A stretch of 64,000 nt of DNA. Source: Flavobacterium channae. GTDB lineage: Bacteria > Bacteroidota > Bacteroidia > Flavobacteriales > Flavobacteriaceae. The stretch is from assembly GCF_021172165.1 (NCBI RefSeq), contig NZ_CP089096.1:1736001-1800000 (forward strand), read 5' to 3'. Positions 51,938 through 60,928 of this stretch are shown one piece after another. The position numbers were made by a program, and so were the translations under genes. The notes beneath the pieces were generated by a model, which was not told the origin of the DNA, did not search any database, and saw nothing but the letters and a program-made list of their open reading frames with translations. Numbering within the stretch: the stretch's first letter is position 1; each line of letters starts with the position of its first letter.

Positions 51938-53119
51938 ATGAGAAAAATTACTTTATTATTTTTATCGTTATTAATTGTTTCTTGCGGTGTGAAGCAAACT
52001 CAATCAATGCTTAGTAATGGCGATTATGATGGTGCTATAAATAGAGCTTTAGAAGGTTTAAGAACCAATAAAAACTCAAAAGGAAACCAAGATTACGTTT
52101 ACTTGCTAGAAGAAGCTTTTGCTAAGGCAAAGCAACGCGATTTAGAATCTTTAAACTTATTAATAAAAGAAAATAATCCTTCAAACTACGAAAGAATATT
52201 CAATCTTTACACACAATTACACAATCGTCAGGAAAGAATTAAACCTATTTTACCTTTACAATTAATTAAGGAAGGTAGAAATGCTATTTTTCCTATGGAT
52301 GACTATTCTGACGAATTGATTAGTAGTAAAAATAATCTTTCTGGATTTTTATATTCAAATGCTAAAAAATTATTGAGTTCAAAAAATAAAATAGATTTTA
52401 GACAAGCTTATGATGATTTAGCTTATCTAGACAAATTGAATCCTAATTATAGAGATGTTCGTGCGTTAATGGATGAAGCTCAGTTTAAAGGAACTGATTT
52501 TGTTCATGTTTATACTAAAAACGAAACCAATATGGTTATTCCAAAACGTTTACAAGACGATTTGTTAGATTTTAGCACTTATGGAATTAACGATAAATGG
52601 ACTGTTTATCATAACAATAAACAAAAAAACATCAATTATGATTTTGGAATGATTGTAAACTTTAGACAAATTAATATTTCTCCGGAGCAAGTAAAAGAGA
52701 AACAATTTATCAAAGAAAAACAAATTAAAGACGGAACTAAAACATTACTTGATGCTAACGGAAATGTGGTCAAAGACAGTTTAGGAAATCCTATTAAAGT
52801 AGATAATATGAAAACGATTACTGTTAGTATTTATGAATTTACACAGTTAAAATCGTGCCAAGTTACTGCAAAAGTAGATTACATTGATTTTAGAACTAAC
52901 CAGTTAATTGATGCTTTTCCTGTAACTAGCGAATTTATTTTTGACTATATCTACGCAAATTACAATGGTGATAAACGTGCTTGTGAAGAAACATATTACC
53001 AATATTTTGATCGTAGAGCTGTTCCTTTTCCAAGTAATGAGCAAATGGTGTATGATACTGGAGAAGATTTAAAAGCGAAACTAAAAGGTATTATTACCAA
53101 TAATAAGTTTAGAAGGTAA
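51938..53119 (+). CDS. Hypothetical lipoprotein with TPR-like N-terminal region
   Basis: A 393-residue lipoprotein I cannot assign. The lipobox ends LLIVSC at Cys16. Residues about 20-190 look like irregular helical repeats (NGDYDGAINRALEGL, DYVYLLEEAFAKAKQRD, IDFRQAYDDLAYLDKLNPNY), so a TPR-like scaffold is probable. Residues about 195-370 are mixed and carry a charged loop KDGTKTLLDANGNVVKD. The protein ends with a basic tail KGIITNNKFRR. No enzymatic motif seen. Single gene with its own -7 box and terminator; an outer-membrane-facing scaffolding role would be a guess. Confidence 0.75.
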   Translation: MRKITLLFLSLLIVSCGVKQTQSMLSNGDYDGAINRALEGLRTNKNSKGNQDYVYLLEEAFAKAKQRDLESLNLLIKENNPSNYERIFNLYTQLHNRQERIKPILPLQLIKEGRNAIFPMDDYSDELISSKNNLSGFLYSNAKKLLSSKNKIDFRQAYDDLAYLDKLNPNYRDVRALMDEAQFKGTDFVHVYTKNETNMVIPKRLQDDLLDFSTYGINDKWTVYHNNKQKNINYDFGMIVNFRQINISPEQVKEKQFIKEKQIKDGTKTLLDANGNVVKDSLGNPIKVDNMKTITVSIYEFTQLKSCQVTAKVDYIDFRTNQLIDAFPVTSEFIFDYIYANYNGDKRACEETYYQYFDRRAVPFPSNEQMVYDTGEDLKAKLKGIITNNKFRR

Positions 53120-53139
53120 TTTTATAACATTATTAACTT

Positions 53140-53169
53140 AAGGCAGTATGATATATACTGCCTTTTTTT
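53140..53169 (+). terminator. Terminator of the TPR-like lipoprotein gene
   Basis: Stem AAGGCAGTAT / ATACTGCCTT followed by a T run. Confidence 0.88.
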
Positions 53170-53335
53170 GTAACTTTATATGAGATTTTTAATTCAAAAA
53201 CACTGATTTAAGACATTATGACTTGTTTTTTATCAAACAAACACTTAAAACAAGCCATTTTGACACATTTTAAACATTGGAACATATATTGAATGATTCT
53301 GCTTGAGAACAACAAACTATAGAATTATTTAAAAA

Positions 53336-55939
53336 ATGAATATCAATAAATTTACAATCAAATCGCAAGAAGCTTTGCAACAAGCACAGCAAATTGCACA
53401 AAGTTTCGGGCAACAACAGCTCGAAAACGAACATATCTTTAAAGGAATATTGGAAGTCGATGAAAACGTAACTCCTTTTATCCTAAAAAAACTAAACGTT
53501 AATGTAGATCTTTTCAAAAAAGTCCTAGAAAGCACAATTCAAAGTTTTCCAAAAGTTTCTGGTGGTGATATCATGTTTTCTAGAGAAGCAGGTACAACCG
53601 TTAACGAAGCAGAAATTATTGCTAAAAAAATGAACGATGAATATGTTTCTATCGAACATTTAATATTAGCCATTTTCAAATCGAAAAGTAAAGTTTCTCA
53701 AATTTTAAAAGATCAAGGCGTTACAGAAAAAGGTTTGGAAGCAGCTATTGCTGAAATCAGAAAAGGAGAAAGAGTAACATCTGCTTCAGCTGAAGAAACA
53801 TATAATTCGTTAAACAAATACGCTAAAAACCTTAATGATTTAGCTAAAAACGGAAAATTAGATCCCGTAATTGGTCGTGATGAAGAAATTCGTAGAGTTT
53901 TACAAATTTTAACGCGTAGAACTAAAAATAATCCAATGCTTGTTGGTGAACCTGGAGTTGGTAAAACCGCTATTGCAGAGGGTTTAGCGCATAGAATCGT
54001 AGATGGTGACGTGCCTGAAAATCTAAAAGATAAAGTGGTTTACTCGCTTGATATGGGAGCTTTGATTGCAGGTGCAAAATATAAAGGGGAATTTGAAGAA
54101 CGATTAAAAGCTGTAGTAAAAGAAGTTACTTCTGCTGAAGGTGATATCGTACTTTTCATTGACGAAATTCACACGCTTGTAGGAGCTGGTGGTGGCGAAG
54201 GCGCTATGGATGCTGCTAACATTTTAAAACCTGCTTTAGCACGTGGAGAACTAAGAGCAATTGGTGCAACAACTTTAGATGAGTATCAAAAATATTTCGA
54301 AAAGGACAAAGCTTTAGAAAGACGTTTCCAAAAAGTAATGGTAGACGAACCAGATACAGAAAGTGCAGTTTCAATTTTACGTGGTATTAAAGAAAAATAC
54401 GAAACACATCATAAAGTTCGTATCAAAGACGATGCAATTATAGCTGCTGTTGAACTATCGCAACGCTATATTACCAATCGTTTTCTTCCAGATAAAGCAA
54501 TTGATTTAATGGACGAAGCTGCTTCTAAATTACGAATGGAAATCAATTCAAAACCAGAAGAATTAGACGTTTTGGATAGAAAAATAATGCAATTGGAAAT
54601 CGAAATTGAAGCTATCAAGAGAGAGAATGATGAAACAAAGTTAAAATCTTTAGGATTGGATTTGGCAAATCTAAAGGAAGATAGAAACGAAATTTTCACT
54701 AAATGGAAATCGGAGAAAGATGTGGTTGATAACATTCAAAATGTAAAACAAGAAATTGAAGATTTCAAAATAGAAGCAGAACAAGCAGAACGAAATGGTG
54801 ATTATGGAAAAGTAGCGGAAATTCGTTATGGAAAAATCAAAGAAGCTCAAGAACGCTTGGATAGTTTGCAAAAACAATTGGCAGAAAATCAAGCGGGAAC
54901 TTCATTAATAAAAGAAGAAGTAACCCGTGAAGATATTGCTGAAGTTGTTGCCAAATGGACTAGAATTCCGGTAATGAAAATGCTTCAAGGCGAGAGAGAA
55001 AAATTACTTCGCTTAGAAGAAGAATTACACAGAAGAGTTGTAGGTCAAGAAGAAGCTATTGAAGCTGTTAGTGATGCCGTAAGAAGAAGTCGTGCTGGTT
55101 TACAAGACATGAAAAAACCAATTGGATCGTTCTTATTTTTAGGAACAACAGGTGTTGGTAAAACAGAACTAGCAAAAGCATTAGCCGAATATTTATTTGA
55201 CGATGATAATGCCATGACTCGTATTGATATGAGTGAATACCAAGAGCGTCATTCGGTAAGCCGATTGGTTGGAGCGCCTCCTGGGTATGTCGGTTATGAT
55301 GAAGGTGGTCAATTAACAGAAGCGGTGAGAAGAAAACCTTATTCGGTAGTACTGTTAGACGAAATTGAAAAAGCACATCCAGATACTTTTAATATTTTAT
55401 TACAAGTTTTAGATGAAGGTAGATTAACTGATAATAAAGGTCGTGTTGCTGATTTTAAAAATACAATTATCATTATGACCTCGAATATTGGAAGTCACAT
55501 TATTCAGGAAAAATTTGAGAATTTAAAAGGAGGAATCGAGGCTGCAACAGAAGCAGCAAAAACAGAAGTTTTAGGCTTATTGAAACAAACTGTTCGTCCT
55601 GAATTTATAAATCGTATTGACGAAATTGTAATGTTCACTCCGCTTACAGATACCAACATCAAAGAAATAGTAGGCTTACAATTAAAAGGAATTATAAAAA
55701 TGCTAGAAAATCAACAAATTGTCATGGATGCTACGCCTGAAGCAATTGATTATTTGGCTAAAAAAGGATTTGATCCTCAATATGGGGCAAGACCAGTAAA
55801 AAGAGTTATTCAACGCGAAGTTTTGAATCAGCTTTCTAAAGAAATTTTAGCTGGAAAAGTCACTACAGATAGTATTATACTTTTGGATAGTTTTGACGGA
55901 CAATTGGTTTTTAGAAATCAAACTGAGCTAGCAAAATAA
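53336..55939 (+). CDS. clpB: ATP-dependent disaggregase ClpB
   Basis: Hsp100 chaperone that pulls proteins out of aggregates together with DnaK. 867 residues. Clp-N domain at 1-145; first AAA+ with Walker A GEPGVGKT at 204-211; the M-domain coiled coil at about 405-520 ([18 protein letters not shown]), which separates ClpB from ClpA/ClpC; second AAA+ with Walker [10 protein letters not shown] at 603-611; and a C-terminal D2-small domain. No ClpP-binding loop recognised, as expected. ATG start. The 216-bp upstream gap holds an inverted repeat (53222-53254) but no clear -7 box. Confidence 0.97.
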   Translation: MNINKFTIKSQEALQQAQQIAQSFGQQQLENEHIFKGILEVDENVTPFILKKLNVNVDLFKKVLESTIQSFPKVSGGDIMFSREAGTTVNEAEIIAKKMNDEYVSIEHLILAIFKSKSKVSQILKDQGVTEKGLEAAIAEIRKGERVTSASAEETYNSLNKYAKNLNDLAKNGKLDPVIGRDEEIRRVLQILTRRTKNNPMLVGEPGVGKTAIAEGLAHRIVDGDVPENLKDKVVYSLDMGALIAGAKYKGEFEERLKAVVKEVTSAEGDIVLFIDEIHTLVGAGGGEGAMDAANILKPALARGELRAIGATTLDEYQKYFEKDKALERRFQKVMVDEPDTESAVSILRGIKEKYETHHKVRIKDDAIIAAVELSQRYITNRFLPDKAIDLMDEAASKLRMEINSKPEELDVLDRKIMQLEIEIEAIKRENDETKLKSLGLDLANLKEDRNEIFTKWKSEKDVVDNIQNVKQEIEDFKIEAEQAERNGDYGKVAEIRYGKIKEAQERLDSLQKQLAENQAGTSLIKEEVTREDIAEVVAKWTRIPVMKMLQGEREKLLRLEEELHRRVVGQEEAIEAVSDAVRRSRAGLQDMKKPIGSFLFLGTTGVGKTELAKALAEYLFDDDNAMTRIDMSEYQERHSVSRLVGAPPGYVGYDEGGQLTEAVRRKPYSVVLLDEIEKAHPDTFNILLQVLDEGRLTDNKGRVADFKNTIIIMTSNIGSHIIQEKFENLKGGIEAATEAAKTEVLGLLKQTVRPEFINRIDEIVMFTPLTDTNIKEIVGLQLKGIIKMLENQQIVMDATPEAIDYLAKKGFDPQYGARPVKRVIQREVLNQLSKEILAGKVTTDSIILLDSFDGQLVFRNQTELAK

Positions 55940-56001
55940 ATTCAAAAACGCAATACCCCTGATCCATGGGTAAATAATGGGTTAAGTTTGTTTTAGTTTG
56001 G

Positions 56002-56033
56002 GAAACACCGATTTAATCATGAATCGGTGTTTC
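56002..56033. terminator. Bidirectional terminator between clpB and the second M28 gene
   Basis: 12-bp stem GAAACACCGATT / AATCGGTGTTTC with an eight-base loop; T-rich on the right for clpB. Confidence 0.8.
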
Positions 56034-56042
56034 TTTATTTAA

Positions 56043-57398
56043 CTAGTTTCTTTTAAAAGTAGTTCGAATAATATCATTAGGAAATACCACAACACTTTCT
56101 GCACCTGATTTTGAAACCGAGGCTACTCCAAAATAATAATTATCAATAACAATTCCTTGTAGTTCAAAAGTATCAACATCACCTACAAAACGACTAAATT
56201 CCCATTGAGGAGAAGTTGTTAATCGCCAATATATCTTATATCCAATACAATTTTCGTCGGAAACTTTATCCCATTTTAATTTCGTATTTGGTTGCACAAT
56301 CCCTCCTATTCTAACATTTTTAGGCTCAGGAGTTGCCCAAGCCAAACTAGCCAAAGTAATTGCGTTAACAGCTGTTAATTTATTAGCATATTCAAAATTA
56401 ACGCCTTCAATTACATCGCCATATTTAATTCCGTTTTCAGTTCTCAAATCTTGATGCTGACGATTATAATTTTCATGTGCTTCCATGATTCGCACTCCGG
56501 AAAAACCTAAATCATTGAAAGGTCTGTGATGCCCTCCTCTACCAAAACGATCCAATCTATACACCATCATCGGATTCAATTCAGGCATATAAGTAGTTGT
56601 CAATTTATGAATATATCGTGCTAACTGTCTTGAAATTCCATCGACTTCTCCACCATAAAATCGTCTATTACTTTTCTCTTTATCGGTTTCTGTAATTGGA
56701 GTTGGCTCAGAAAATATTCGAAAAGTTCTATTATCAATTACACCATCAACTCCTTCGATATTTCCAATCATATCGTTATTTAAAACCCCGATTATGTCCC
56801 AATTATTTTTTTTTGCATATTCCGCAAAACCTTTACCTCCAAACAGACCTTGCTCCTCACCTGATAATCCCAAGTAAACAATATTGTAATCAAATTTATA
56901 CTTTGATAAAACCCTTGCTGCTTCAATTGTTCCTGCCATTCCAGAAGCATTATCGTTTGCACCAGGAGCATCTTTTGTGAAATCTATTGGATCAGAGTTT
57001 CTACTATCAATATCACCCGTCATAATAACGTAACGATTGCTGTTTTTTAAACCTCTTTGAACTGCTACAACATTAACAATCCAAGTGTCTTTTGGAACTC
57101 TTTCTCCGTCATTTGTAGTAACAAAGTCTTTTTGATAAAAAACTTCTAAGCAATTGGAACATTCTTTTGAAACCTTTTCAAATTCCGATTTAATCCATCT
57201 TCTAGCAGCTCCAATACCTCTTTTATTTGAGATGGTATCGCTAAAAGTATTTCTCGTTCCAAAATTGGCTAGCGTTTTTATATCACTTTCAATTCTTTTT
57301 GTTGAAACTGAATTAATTATATCATAAATTCTTGAATCAGTTTGAGAAAAACCAATCTGAATAAATAATATAACTAGAATTAAATTAAACTTTTTCAT
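56043..57398 (-). CDS. M28-like secreted peptidase with C-terminal fibronectin III-like domain
   Basis: A 451-residue exported protein. Signal peptide 1-18 (LILVILFIQIGFSQ). The M28 domain spans about 50-350: APGANDNASG, GEEQGLFGGKGFA, NNDMIGN and GRGGHHRPFND match the family, but the first ligand position is GDIDSR (Asp129) where HxD is expected. The last 95 residues (NVRIGGIVQPNTKLKWDKV to GYKIYW and YYFGVASVS) form a fibronectin III-like domain. I use the ATG at 57398 because the longer TTG start at 57413 lies inside a -7 box. Peptidase activity is likely but uncertain. Confidence 0.85.
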   Translation of the reverse strand: MKKFNLILVILFIQIGFSQTDSRIYDIINSVSTKRIESDIKTLANFGTRNTFSDTISNKRGIGAARRWIKSEFEKVSKECSNCLEVFYQKDFVTTNDGERVPKDTWIVNVVAVQRGLKNSNRYVIMTGDIDSRNSDPIDFTKDAPGANDNASGMAGTIEAARVLSKYKFDYNIVYLGLSGEEQGLFGGKGFAEYAKKNNWDIIGVLNNDMIGNIEGVDGVIDNRTFRIFSEPTPITETDKEKSNRRFYGGEVDGISRQLARYIHKLTTTYMPELNPMMVYRLDRFGRGGHHRPFNDLGFSGVRIMEAHENYNRQHQDLRTENGIKYGDVIEGVNFEYANKLTAVNAITLASLAWATPEPKNVRIGGIVQPNTKLKWDKVSDENCIGYKIYWRLTTSPQWEFSRFVGDVDTFELQGIVIDNYYFGVASVSKSGAESVVVFPNDIIRTTFKRN

Positions 57399-57410
57399 GT
57401 GCTTTTTTTT

Positions 57411-57418
57411 CAAATTTA
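57411..57418 (-). promoter_or_regulatory. -7 element of the second M28 gene
   Basis: TAAATTTG on the minus strand, 12 bp before the ATG at 57398; the TTG of the longer frame is part of the box. The untranslated leader would be very short. Confidence 0.4.
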
Positions 57419-57570
57419 GTAATTCAAATTTTGAAATACATCATATTTTTAAAACAAAACTCAAAAGATTCGTTAATTACATTTCATCTATTTTCGGATT
57501 AAATTTTTAAACAAAATCAAATATTACCTGATAATAATTATTTTTACCAAAAACTAACCAAAAAACTACC

Positions 57571-58815
57571 ATGTCAGATTTTACTTTTCAAGAAAAACTA
57601 AAACACTTATTATCATTTCCAGTTATTGTAGCCGCACTAGGCTATTTTGTTGATATTTATGATTTATTACTTTTCGGAATTGTGCGCGTTCCTAGTTTAA
57701 AAGATTTAAATTTAGATGTCGATACTGCAGGAACTTTAATTTTAAACTTTCAAATGGTAGGATTACTTCTAGGAGGTATTTTATGGGGAATTCTGGGTGA
57801 CAAAAAAGGAAGACTTTCTGTGCTTTTTGGTTCTATTTTAGTTTATTCATTAGCCAATATTGCTTGTGGATTTTTACCAAATTTTCCATTTGAAGACAAA
57901 ACGATGCTTTATGCTTGGTTACGCTTTATTGCTGGAGTTGGTTTGGCAGGCGAATTAGGCGCTGGAATAACTTTAGTTTCTGAATCTTTACCAAAACAAT
58001 TGCGTGCTATTGGAACCTCTATTGTTGCAGGATTTGGACTGCTTGGAGCAGTTGTAGCGCAACTAACCGTAGAATTAGCCGGAGATTGGACAATTGCCTA
58101 TTATATTGGTGGAGCTTTAGGATTAATGCTATTAGTTTTAAGAATTAGCGTTGCTGAGTCTGGGATTTACAATGATATTAAAGATGATACATCAATTAAA
58201 AAAGGAAACTTCTTTTCATTTTTTACCAATTGGAATCGTTTTGTAAAATACACAAAATGCATTGCAATTGGTTTGCCTACGTGGTATTGTATTGGAATTT
58301 TAGCTGTAATGGCCAATCAGTTTGCGCCAGTTATGGGAATTTCAAGTATTCAACCTGGAAAAGCAATAATGTGGGCTTATATTGGAATCTCAATTGGTGA
58401 TTTTGCTAGTGGTTTTATTTCACATTGGTTAGCTTCTCGAAAAAAAGCAATTTTTTACATGATGCTTTTTACTATTGTTGGAGTTTGTTTGTTATTATTT
58501 AAAGGAGCAAAATCTGAAAACATGTATTATTTCTATTGTGCTTGGCTTGGCTTAGGAACTGGCTACTGGGCTATGTTTGTGACTGTTGGAGCAGAACAAT
58601 TTGGAACCAACATAAGAAGTACAGCTACAACAACAATCCCTAACATGGTAAGAGGTTTACTACCAGTTATGCTTTTAGCTTTCGATAGCTTAAAAATTAA
58701 TAACGGAGTTATCGTTGCGGCAGCCATAGTTGGTTTATTTGCATTTGGCTTAGGCATCTACTCTACTCTAACAATTGCAGAAACTCATAACAAAGATTTA
58801 GATTTCAACGAATAA
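57571..58815 (+). CDS. MFS transporter
   Basis: A 414-residue, 12-helix major facilitator of the metabolite:H+ symporter type. Helix 1 carries GYFVDIYDLLLFGIV; the loop 2-3 motif is GILGDKKGRLS near residues 73-83; RFIAGVGLAGELGAGITLVSE near 117-137 resembles the sugar/organic-acid symporters. The second half repeats the pattern less well. The substrate is unknown. The gene follows a divergent M28 peptidase gene; no functional link is evident. ATG start. Confidence 0.87.
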   Translation: MSDFTFQEKLKHLLSFPVIVAALGYFVDIYDLLLFGIVRVPSLKDLNLDVDTAGTLILNFQMVGLLLGGILWGILGDKKGRLSVLFGSILVYSLANIACGFLPNFPFEDKTMLYAWLRFIAGVGLAGELGAGITLVSESLPKQLRAIGTSIVAGFGLLGAVVAQLTVELAGDWTIAYYIGGALGLMLLVLRISVAESGIYNDIKDDTSIKKGNFFSFFTNWNRFVKYTKCIAIGLPTWYCIGILAVMANQFAPVMGISSIQPGKAIMWAYIGISIGDFASGFISHWLASRKKAIFYMMLFTIVGVCLLLFKGAKSENMYYFYCAWLGLGTGYWAMFVTVGAEQFGTNIRSTATTTIPNMVRGLLPVMLLAFDSLKINNGVIVAAAIVGLFAFGLGIYSTLTIAETHNKDLDFNE

Positions 58816-58821
58816 TTTGAT

Positions 58822-58829
58822 TAAATTTG
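58822..58829 (+). promoter_or_regulatory. -7 element upstream of the YjdF gene
   Basis: TAAATTTG, exact TAnnTTTG, 66 bp before the ATG. It may drive the YjdF-GNAT-epimerase run. Confidence 0.35.
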
Positions 58830-58895
58830 GTTAACTATTCTAATTACTTCAAAAACATATTAAACTTTTAGGCTTAAAAAAAGCAACTTAACTAA

Positions 58896-59504
58896 ATGAA
58901 AAAACTACAACTTTACACTATTCTATTCTTTTTAGGTTTAGTAATTTCCGGAATTAATCCAAAAGAATATTTCACTTGGTTTTTAGAAGTTTTACCTGCA
59001 ATAATTGGTTTTACAATCTTGGCTTTCACTCATAAACGTTTTAGATTTACTAATTTCACTTACTTTTTCATATTAATTCATTGTTTTATACTCTTTTGGG
59101 GTGGGCATTACACGTATGCCGAAGTTCCACTTTTTGAATGGATAAAAGAAGCATTTGAGCAAAGCAGAAATAATTACGATAAAGTTGGTCATTTCGCTCA
59201 AGGCTTTGTACCAGCAATAATTGTGAGAGAATTGTTCATTCGTAAAAATGTAATTGCAAATAAGAGTTTCTTTAATTTCATAATTGTATCTATTTGTTTG
59301 GCTATTAGTGCCGCTTATGAATGGTTAGAATGGGGAGTTTCATTATGTACAGGTGAAGGTGGCGATGCTTTTTTAGGAACTCAAGGCTATATTTGGGATA
59401 CACAATCTGACATGCTCTATGCAACCATTGGAGCAATTTGTATGATTGTGTTTCTAAGTAAATTACATGACAAAGCTATTCAAGAGCATATTCAAGCTCA
59501 ATAA
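58896..59504 (+). CDS. YjdF-like membrane protein (DUF2238)
   Basis: A 202-residue membrane protein of family DUF2238. Hydrophobic helices lie near 5-22, 28-45, 52-70, 130-147 and 175-195. The conserved region is YDKVGHFAQGFVPAIIVRE near 95-113, AAYEWLEWGVSLC near 138-150 and GYIWDTQSDMLYATIGA near 165-181. His, Glu and Asp residues in these helices are conserved, hinting at a metal site or ion pathway, but the function is not known. It is 21 bp upstream of the GNAT gene and probably heads a small operon. Confidence 0.87.
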   Translation: MKKLQLYTILFFLGLVISGINPKEYFTWFLEVLPAIIGFTILAFTHKRFRFTNFTYFFILIHCFILFWGGHYTYAEVPLFEWIKEAFEQSRNNYDKVGHFAQGFVPAIIVRELFIRKNVIANKSFFNFIIVSICLAISAAYEWLEWGVSLCTGEGGDAFLGTQGYIWDTQSDMLYATIGAICMIVFLSKLHDKAIQEHIQAQ

Positions 59505-59525
59505 CAAAATTCAAATAAAAAAATA

Positions 59526-60086
59526 ATGCTAGAACTAAACTACTCGCCTTTCCCTATACTGGAATCAGAACGATTACGATTCAGAAAACTAACAGATTCA
59601 GATGCTAATGAAGTTATTGCTCTTAGAGGAAGCAAAGAAAATATGCAGTTTATTCCAAGACCTTTAATCACCAATACTGAAGAAGCATTAGCCTATATCA
59701 AAATGATAAATGACAAAATTGATGAAAATACGGATATCAATTGGGCTGTAACAGAAAAAGGTTCTGATAAATGCATCGGAATAATGGGATTTTATCAAAC
59801 ACAACCTGAGCATTATAGAACTGAGTTGGGTTACATGATAGTTGCTGAACACAATGGAAAAGGATATGTTACCGAAGCGGTAAAAACACTATTAAATTTT
59901 GCTTTTAACACTCTTAATTTCCACTCTATTGAAGCCGTTATCGATTCAAGACATGTTGCTTCGGAACGCGTTTTACAAAAAAATGGATTTGAAAAAGAAG
60001 CGCATTTTAAAGAGAATTTTTATTACAACAACGAGTTTACGGATACTGTAATTTACAGTTTATTAAAACGTAATTTTAAAAAATGA
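59526..60086 (+). CDS. GNAT acetyltransferase, RimJ/RimL-like
   Basis: A 186-residue GNAT N-acetyltransferase. SERLRFRKLTDSDANEVI near 14-31, ELGYMIVAEHNGKGYVTEAV near 101-120 (acetyl-CoA pyrophosphate loop in HNGKGYVTEA) and VASERVLQKNGFEKE near 144-158 are the RimJ/RimL-type motifs. It may acetylate a ribosomal protein terminus or a small molecule; not decidable. The stop overlaps the aldose-epimerase-like start by 4 bp. Confidence 0.88.
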   Translation: MLELNYSPFPILESERLRFRKLTDSDANEVIALRGSKENMQFIPRPLITNTEEALAYIKMINDKIDENTDINWAVTEKGSDKCIGIMGFYQTQPEHYRTELGYMIVAEHNGKGYVTEAVKTLLNFAFNTLNFHSIEAVIDSRHVASERVLQKNGFEKEAHFKENFYYNNEFTDTVIYSLLKRNFKK

Positions 60087-60928
60087 TAATCACAATTTCA
60101 AATTCAAAAATATCAGCTTCAATTAATTCAATTGGTGCCGAATTAATTCGTTTAGAAAAAGACAATAAAAATTACATTTGGACAGTTGATGAAACCTATT
60201 GGAACAAAACATCACCTATTTTATTTCCAATTGTAGGTCGATTAAAAAATGATTCCTATTCGGTAAACAATACAACTTTTGAATTACCTCGACATGGATT
60301 TGCTAGAAATTATGATTTTCAGATTGTAAACCAAACCGAAAATTCGGTGCTTTTTCAATTAGAAAGCAATTCGGAAACTTTAAAAAACTACCCATTTGAT
60401 TTTCAATTGCAATTAGAATATGTATTAGAAGGAAATTCCTTAAAAATGAATTATTCGATTGTAAATAAATCAAATGAAACAATGCCTTTTTCAATTGGAG
60501 CACATCCTGCTTTTACAATAGAAAATAACTTTTCAGACTATTCTTTACGTTTTAATAAAGACGATAAATTCATCTCGTACGAATTAGAAAACGAACAATT
60601 TAACAACACTTTCAAAGAAATCAATTCAGAAAACAATGCCATTTCATTAGATTATTTGCTTTTTGAAAAAGATGCTTTGGTATTTAAACATTTAAACTCT
60701 GACGAATTAACCTTGCTGAAAAACGGACAAGAAGTTCTATCAGTTCAATTTGAAGGTTTCCCTTATTTAGGAATTTGGACAAAACCAAACGCTCCTTATT
60801 TGTGCATTGAACCTTGGTGTGGTTTAGCAGATAACGTGAATCATAATGGAGAACTTTCTAAAAAAGAAGGCATTAATTTATTAGAAAAAGATGCTGTTTT
60901 TAAAAGAACAATGACAATTAAATTATAA
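60083..60928 (+). CDS. Aldose 1-epimerase family protein
   Basis: A 281-residue protein of the aldose 1-epimerase (galactose mutarotase) superfamily, LacX/YeaD-like. Marks: NSIGAELIRLEKDNKNYIW near 14-32, LPRHGFARNYDF near 69-80 with the active-site His, SIGAHPAFTI near 137-146 and the CIEPWCGLAD motif near 250-259 with the catalytic Glu region. Coupled to the GNAT gene. The 3' end overlaps the converging VWA-like gene by 6 bp. Confidence 0.88.
   Translation: MIITISNSKISASINSIGAELIRLEKDNKNYIWTVDETYWNKTSPILFPIVGRLKNDSYSVNNTTFELPRHGFARNYDFQIVNQTENSVLFQLESNSETLKNYPFDFQLQLEYVLEGNSLKMNYSIVNKSNETMPFSIGAHPAFTIENNFSDYSLRFNKDDKFISYELENEQFNNTFKEINSENNAISLDYLLFEKDALVFKHLNSDELTLLKNGQEVLSVQFEGFPYLGIWTKPNAPYLCIEPWCGLADNVNHNGELSKKEGINLLEKDAVFKRTMTIKL

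Noticed and set aside
56696..56980. 94-codon plus-strand frame opposite the second M28 gene
   Set aside because: It is the complement of conserved M28 coding sequence, with no start context and odd Leu/Gln-rich composition.
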